NCBI GenBank assembly: GCA_032719365.1
Contig: CM064871.1
Coordinates: 26,881,566-26,945,565, forward strand
Length of the DNA: 64,000 nucleotides
DNA from: Prinsepia uniflora
Taxonomy: Eukaryota > Streptophyta > Magnoliopsida > Rosales > Rosaceae
Direction: 5' to 3'
Below the pieces are notes generated by a model. That model was given only the letters and a program-made list of their open reading frames with translations, had not been told where the DNA came from and searched no databases. Below are positions 58,145-64,000 of this stretch, piece by piece (position 1 is the first letter of the stretch; each line of letters begins with the position of its first letter). Position numbers and translations under genes: made by a program.

Positions 58145-60858
58145 TGTAATGACCCGTCCCAAATTTTTGGGATTAATTAAGATTAAATTGAGGATTAGCG
58201 AGGCTAATCGGGGATTAGTCGAGGATCGTTGGACGTTCATGGTGAAATTACGATTTTACCCCTAGATAAAGCAAAAAGTTGACTTTTGACCCGGGTGGTC
58301 CAATGCACGAGGACTGAGGACCGTTATGTAGATCGAGACGATACGAGTCCGTAGACAGGTGGCACGTCAAATTCAAACTTTCAACGGGAAAGTTATGGGT
58401 CACGGAAGGTTTTAGGAACTATTTATGATGGCATGTTTTAGGAGGCAAGGTGGACTTTTGTCTTATGTGGGGCCCATTTATTTGTTACTGAGCCCGCTAG
58501 ATGAGTGAAAAATGTCACTCATCCATTGACTCCCATCCCACATACATGCATATCATGCCATTTACATCTTCTTTGTTTCTTAACCCGAAACCCCCCAAAC
58601 CCGTGCAGCCCAAACACCCACCCCACCATGTCCTCTTGTGCTTGGGTTATTGAGAGAATGAGAATAAAGGACTGACTTTGATAGGGGGGTTGCACGACTG
58701 AGAATGGTGGAGGTAAGAAACCCGAAAGCCCGTTTTAAAACAAAATTGGATTTTTGAGTTTTGTACGTTTTGGGTGTGTTCTAATGATTGGATGTTGTTT
58801 GTAGGGTTTGTACGAGAGGGTTTCGACGGCTGGATAGCCCTGGAAGGTCGGCGAAAGGTTGGTCGTGGCTGGTGATCCAAGACAAGTAAACCCTTACCCG
58901 TTTTAAGTGTTTTTGAATCCATAGATCGACTAGGGATAATTGGACAATCACGTAGGAAGCAACGCCTTCGAAAATGGACCTGGAACTAGAGAGAAAAAGC
59001 CAGGTCAGGTTCGCGAGTCGCGTGACCCAGTACAGTAAATCGGATTGACCTAGACAGAGGACAGGGATGATGATGACATCATCATGTCAGACTAACACAT
59101 GTCAAATGTCAGATGTTAGATGTTAGTGATGATGTCAATGTTGACGTCATCGATGACATTAACGTTGACTTTGACTGCTAACGTCAGCGTTGAATTTTGA
59201 CCAGCCAGCTTTGACCAGCGTGTGGGGGTGTGTAGGCACATATTTTGAGGTGGGACTAGGACCATTTTAAAGGTTTCGACGATACGAATCCAATGCTTGT
59301 AGTTTCGAGTCGATCGGAGATCATTAGGTTGGTGAAATTGAGCTTTAAACCTAAGGAAGCGTGTCCGAGACACGTTGACTTTTCCAGGAATGTTGGGGGT
59401 TCTTGATATGGACTTGTATAGGTTAGTAGTAACCTTTTAGTGGAATTTGTTTTATTAATATGATGCATGCATAAATTTTTTTTATATGTGTTTATGAACA
59501 TGATTTTAGATGCCATGAGTGCATGTGATTTTAATATGAATTGTTTGTCATTTTCGGAGGAAAATGCGTTATTGCACGTTGTTCGAGTTTTCTATTTTAT
59601 ATGATGTTTGGGCTTCAACCGAGTGTACTATGTGCTTGTATTTCATGTGATTCTGAAGGTTTCACGGAGTGGCGTGAAACCGAGGAACTGATTTACGATT
59701 TTAGAGGATTTCACGGAGATGCGTGAAATCGAGATTCGGGCATGAGTCCTAGTTGAACGATGATCTGAAAGTGTTTTGGGAATGGGAAATGTTTTTTGAA
59801 TTTGGAAATATCTTTCGAGCATGTGACCCAGTTGATTTAAGGTTTGACTTAGAGTATAGGCAAACGTGAGAAAAGTCGGACTGTGACCCAGTTATGAGTT
59901 TTCAAAAGATATTTCGGGCATGAGATCCAGTTGTGGATTTTATAGGATTCGAGGAATCCTAGGATATGAAGTGTCATTCGACACTGGATTTTTGGGCGAT
60001 GACCCAATTGGTGATATTTCGGGTTGTGACCCATTTGGTGATGTTCCGTGCTTCAGGCCCTATTGATGATGGCATTCGGGTGAGTCCCAGATGATATGAC
60101 GCTCGCCTTCGAACTTTCAATGTGTTCTTTCAGAGGAGGTCATGATGCACTGCCTGTTGTCGAGTAGACGCGGGAAGCAATAACCGAGGGAGGCTCGACT
60201 TATGAGTGCTGATGTTATCGTCTGAGATCGATCGGCGATGTGTTCACGATGATCTAAAGACGGTCGTGGAGAATGATGTGTTCACAGTGACGTGCTAGGA
60301 TTGTGAGCGGTCTTGAGCTATACGCACATGTGCTAGGATTAGAATCGTGACTGACATTGAGGATAGGATGTGTTCCCATGTGTTCTATGATTTGGGATGA
60401 GGCTTCGTTCTAATTTTCTTTGATTTGGTTTTGGGTTGCGGCCCTGTATGATTCAGTTTTGGGCTAAGACTCTACTGAGGTAATGACTTCGATTGAGAGG
60501 CATTTTTCACTGTGTTGTGATTTGTGAAGCAATACGTCTTGCTTCCAATAAAGTATTTGAAATAACTGTTTTATGATGCATACATGCTTTTACGTGAAGG
60601 GTATAAATGTCTTTCTGATAAATTATTTTTATAAACTTTTGTTTTGTCCACTCACAACTTTTATGGGTTTAATACCCTTCAGGTTGATATCAGATGCGAG
60701 CTGTAGCAGAGATCGAGACATCACATGCAACCGCTGATCCTGGTATACTCTTGCTAACCCCGAGCATGTGACGAGTTTATCTCTGGTCTGACACGAGATG
60801 TCAATAGGGAGCAGGCACATCCCACGATAATTCAGGGAGATTGAGACGGGTACTGTCA
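58145..60858 (+). mobile_element. LTR of the LARD superfamily next to the RT remnant
   Basis: TGTAATGACCCGTCCC to GTACTGTCA, 2714 bp, with no primer site after it. Flanks are AGTGT (58140-58144) and AATGT (60859-60863), a 4/5 match. The right flank is not the continuation of the RT gene, so a simple solo LTR is uncertain. It contains a TGAC-rich block (59060-59200), twin TTTCACG hairpins (59658-59730), a GTTCACGATGAT segment, GTCCACTCACAA (about 60645) and a decayed terminal hairpin. Confidence 0.8.
59658..59730 (+). other. Twin covarying hairpins
   Basis: GGTTTCACG...CGTGAAACC (59658-59681) and GATTTCACG...CGTGAAATC (59707-59730) are both perfect 9-bp stems with 6-base loops. Position 2 differs (G or A) and its partner differs to match (C or T). 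Confidence 0.8.
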
Positions 60859-61865
60859 AATGTAGCCCCCGTCCCCTCCCTTCTCCCTTCCCTTTTTCTC
60901 TCCCTAAATACACACACACGCACACACAAATAGAAGAACAAAGTTTGCAAATCCTGCCAAAAACTCCATAACCTATTTCCAGAGAAGCTATAATATCTTC
61001 ACCAACCCCTTCTCTTGAGACAACTACAATATCACACAAAAGAAAAAGGTAACGGGGAAAAACTTCTTTATCCATCTCCAACAAGCAAAAAAAAAAAAAA
61101 GTAAGGCCGTTAATAATCTTCTTAGCTACTTAATGTATAAATTGCTTTCTTGTTTTGTTACATAAAACCTATTCCATTAGTATAACTATCAAAACTCAAA
61201 TATGTTTTCAGTGAAGAAAGCTCAGCAGAAGATGAAGAAACTTGAGAAAAAGCAACATGAAATTGAAATCAAAATCAGGAAATTGTGCTTTTTAGGAAAT
61301 ATGCTTTTGTCCACCTGATGCTAAAATTAGAACTTTTTTGAATGTATCGTAAATAATAAACTGTTATCTTTTATAAATAATATTTTGTAAGTAAATAACG
61401 AACTGTTATCTTTTTTGAATTAACCTATCACATATTCTAACATCAAATTCTAACTACTATTATACACAAAATAATTTCAAAAAAAAAAATTAATCACCTC
61501 ATTTTGAATTTGTTACGAGCTCAATAATCATCTAATATATAATACGTAAATTGGTGTAAAAAACTAAAAGTGATGTAAAATAATGTTGCATATGAATCTG
61601 GTCGCCCTACTCAAGATTTTCTTGCGGACCAGAAACATTATAATGTGCTGCCTTTATAAACTATATATATATATATATATATATATATGGATTTATGAGG
61701 ATTACATGGGTGGTCATGATCCATGTATATAACTTATGTCTTTCTTCATCTTTAGTTCAAACATAAAATGATATTCTTTTAATAATCAAAGATTGATCTT
61801 TTCTACAGACAAAGAGGACGTACGTGCTGGTTTCCACCTTTATTTGCGAACGTAGTTCCTTGTTT
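60859..61865. other. Unassigned AT-rich stretch
   Basis: It begins with a C/T-rich part and a CA-rich run (60910-60928), then an A14 tract (61087-61100), a Lys-rich 38-codon frame (61202-61318), and a TA dinucleotide repeat (about 61663-61688). Composition is unlike the LARDs. I recognise no gene or element; it may be pre-insertion DNA or the 5' part of a LINE-bearing locus. Confidence 0.4.
61663..61688. repeat. TA dinucleotide microsatellite
   Basis: An uninterrupted run of about 13 TA units. Confidence 0.9.
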
Positions 61866-62549
61866 CAATAGTGCAAAGGACAGAGGCAGGAAGAATGTGA
61901 TTACAGGGTTGTATGGATGATGAGGTTTGGAGAGGGGATGAGAGAAACATCAAGGGGGTCTTCGAGAGCTATTTCAAGAAACTGTTTTCTAGTGGATGGA
62001 GTAATAATGGTCATCTTATCACCAATCTTGTTAAGGCTAAGGTTTCTACTTCTATGGATTTTCTCTCACTCGCCCTTACTCTCGTAGTGAGATTGAGGTT
62101 TCTATTCACCAAACGGGGTCGTGGAAATCGCCTGGGCCAAATGGCCTTCCTGCCACTTTCTACCAAAAATTATGGCCAACCTGGGTTGATGATGTTTGTA
62201 CTTTTTGTTTGCAGGTTCTTAATTACCTAAGGAGCCTGGCTGAGGTGAACAATACCCTAATCACCCTAATTCCCAAGATTGCTCAACTTGTAAGAGTCTC
62301 CCAATATCTCCTCATCAGTTTGTGCAACGTGATATACAAATTTGTTGCGAAAACCATTGCAAACCGCCTCAAACCTATATTGCCTGCTGTAATCTTTGAA
62401 CAGAAAAGTGCTTTAGTACCTGGGAGGAATATATCCGAAAATGTTCTTATTGCTTTTGAGGCCATATACTCTATTTGAGAGAGAAAGGGGAAGGGGGAGG
62501 CAAAAATCGCAATAAAGTTGGATATGGCCAAAGGTCTAAGATAGGGTCG
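61866..62549 (+). pseudogene. LINE (non-LTR, L1-type) reverse transcriptase fragment
   Basis: Pieces in shifting frames: RGRKNVITGLYG, EVWRGDERNIKGVFESYFKK, then GSWKSPGPNGLPATFYQKLW, then ISLCNVIYKFVAKTIANRLK, LVPGRNISENVLIAFEA and AIKLDMAKG. The order is that of plant L1 ORF2 from the endonuclease-RT linker into RT: SPGPNGLP, SLCNVIYK, NRLKP, LVPGR, then LDM with the first catalytic Asp. The later YADD region is absent because the copia LTR starts at 62550 within the DRV part following motif A. Stops and frame shifts show it is dead. Confidence 0.88.
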
Positions 62550-62714
62550 TGTTAAAATAGAGAGAACTCACAAACTATATTATTCTTCTCTTTAGAGGAT
62601 ATTTATACAAAGAGTACAATCCCTACAAGGAAACCAATCCCAGTTAAAGGAGGAATAACTAAATACAGTTTTACGCCTATAACTAGGAAACCTAATTATA
62701 TACAAAAGTCAACA
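62550..62714 (-). mobile_element. 3' LTR of a Ty1/copia element (minus strand)
   Basis: TGTTAAAATAG to AAGTCAACA, 165 bp, a short LTR with TG...CA ends on both strands. The plus-strand CTCCCCCTCAAG that follows is the complement of the polypurine tract. It interrupts the LINE. The TSD cannot be read because the other end lies beyond 64000. Confidence 0.85.
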
Positions 62715-62730
62715 CTCCCCCTCAAGTTGG
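62715..62730 (-). other. Polypurine tract of the copia element
   Basis: CTCCCCCTCAAG on the plus strand, that is CTTGAGGGGGAG in element sense, directly next to the LTR. Confidence 0.8.
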
Positions 62731-64000
62731 TGCATAAATATCACATATGCCCAACTTGTACAGGAACCTAGAAAACATGTGACTTGCAACATCCTTTGTC
62801 AGCATATCTACTAGCTGTTCTTTTGTCCGGATCGATGATACCTCAAAAATCTTTCCTTTTATTTTTTCTTTAAAAAAGAATTGATCCACCTCAACATGTT
62901 TGGTTCTGTCGTGTTGTACTGGATTATGTGCAATATCACGTGCAACTTGGTTATCACAAAACAACTTCATAGGTGAAGGACTTAGGTGGCCTAAGTCCTT
63001 CAATAGATTATGAATCCAAAGTATCTCACATATTCCCAATGTTATGCCGCGATATTCTGCTTCTGCACTAGACCGTGCAACTACATTCTACTTCTTGCTT
63101 CTCCGGGTATCCAAGTTACCTCCCACAAATGTGAAATAACCTGACGTAGAACGTCTATCATTAATAGATCCTGCCCAATCTGAATATGTATACCCTTCAA
63201 CTCTAAGATGATTGTTCTTCTTGAACAATATGCGTTTTCCTGGATTTCCTTTCAAATACCGCAATATTCTTATTACAACATTCATGTGTTGCTCTCCAGG
63301 ACTATGCATAAACTGACTAACTACTCCCAAGACGTGGGCTAAGTCAGGTCGAGTGTGTGCCAAGTACATCAGTCGGCCAACTAATCTCTGATATAGTCCC
63401 TTATCTGCTGGAACTTGTTTTAAATCAACCCCAAGCTTCAAGCCTTCTTCTAATGGCGTCTCAACAGGTTGGTAGGTCGACATGCCTGTTTCCTGCAACA
63501 AATCCAGGGTATACTTCCTTTCAGACAAGAAAATCCATGATTTGCAGCGAGATACTTCAATTCCCAAAAAACACTTCAAATCGCCTAGATTTTTCATCTC
63601 AAATTCTTCTGACAAATATTTCTGAAAAGCTAAGCGCTCCTTCTCATCATCTCTTGTAACCACCATATCATCAACATAAACTATAATTGCTGTAATTTTA
63701 CCATCTTTTTGCTTTATAAACAGAGTATGATCTGAATTACTCTGCTTATAACCAAATCGTCTTATAGCCTAAAACCAAGCTTTGGGTGACTGTTTGAGAC
63801 CATATAAGGACTTCTACAATCGACACACCTGCTTTCCACTAGAACCCGGAACACTATATCCAGGTGGAAGGTCCATATAAATTTCTTCTGTCAGTTCTCC
63901 ATGTAGAAATGCATTATTTACGTCAAACTGATGCAAAGGCCAATCTAAGTTCGCCGCCAGGGACAATATGACACGAACTGTATTTAGCTTTGCTAATGGT
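62722..64000 (-). pseudogene. Ty1/copia reverse transcriptase-RNase H, 3' part of pol
   Basis: Minus-strand order from the right edge: ANLDWPLHQFDVNNAFLHG and EEIYMDLPPGYS, SLYGLKQSPKAWF, YVDDMVV (63658-63678, catalytic YxDD), KNLGDLKCFLGIEV, LVGRLMYLAHTRPDLAH, then the RNase H parts YSDWAGS, RRSTSGYF, ARSSAEAEYRG, LFCDNQVARD and TKHVEVDQFFF, ending LYKLGICDIYAPT with a stop at about 62722. RT and RNase H acidic residues are kept. Three in-frame stops (63088-63090, 63769-63771, 63814-63816) make it non-functional, but otherwise it is well preserved, so the insertion is fairly young. It replicates element RNA into DNA in the cytoplasmic particle if intact. Gag, protease and integrase lie beyond the window. 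Confidence 0.93.

Noticed and set aside
60629..61084. 151-codon minus-strand frame with a run of Val/Cys
   Set aside because: It crosses the LTR edge at 60858 and encodes the complement of a CA-rich simple repeat.
61202..61318. 38-codon Lys-rich frame (MFSVKKAQQKMKKLEKKQHE...)
   Set aside because: Too short, no recognised domain and no neighbouring exon with matching character. It may be a stray exon fragment.

Overview
The window is repeat-dominated nuclear DNA of a flowering plant, probably a eudicot (inference from the element types only). I see no intact host gene, tRNA or rRNA. Nearly every base from 1 to about 60.9 kb belongs to a stack of nested LTR retroelements. The last 3 kb hold a LINE fragment interrupted by a Ty1/copia element that runs off the right edge.

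The oldest recognisable layer is a decayed Ty3/gypsy element of the Tat type. Its pol remnants are on the minus strand (RT connection and RNase H at 57.5-58.1 kb; integrase at 56.8-57.3 kb continuing at 40.9-41.6 kb). An intron-containing, coiled-coil-rich antisense reading frame is on the plus strand (29.7-30.6 kb continuing at 39.0-40.4 kb). A 109-bp tandem repeat lies at 29.06-29.67 kb. Later insertions split this layer, and most can be excised exactly because their 5-bp target-site duplications (TSDs) are still readable.

The inserted elements are one superfamily of non-coding, LARD-like elements (large retrotransposon derivatives). Their LTRs are about 2.7-3.5 kb, starting TGTARC.ACCCGTCCC and ending TGTCA or a close variant. 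They have a tRNA-iMet primer-binding site 3 nt after the LTR, about 3-3.4 kb of non-coding internal DNA, and a purine tract before the 3' LTR. Copies by region: (1) 1-22863, a tandem array of four LTRs sharing three internal domains, with a solo LTR (TSD GCCAG) inside the first; (2) 22864-28989, an LTR interrupted by a minus-strand solo LTR (TSD TTTCG); (3) 30590-38999, a two-LTR element inside the antisense frame (TSD AAGGT); (4) 41621-56751, a minus-strand element inside the integrase remnant (TSD TGAGT), itself holding a plus-strand element 46495-53271 (TSD GATGT); (5) 58145-60858, an LTR abutting the RT remnant.

The most unusual signal is in these LTRs. They are built from arrays of short palindromes whose arms change in a compensatory way between array units and between LTR copies, together with a dense TGACGTCA/ACGTGG block, a conserved CGCG-type hairpin, and a conserved 12-bp inverted repeat spaced about 1.4 kb apart that looks like an intron boundary pair. 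Such conserved structure in elements with no coding capacity points to selection on RNA or DNA structure. That is inference and needs alignment-based tests. No function is claimed for the LARDs beyond being mobilised by some other element's proteins.
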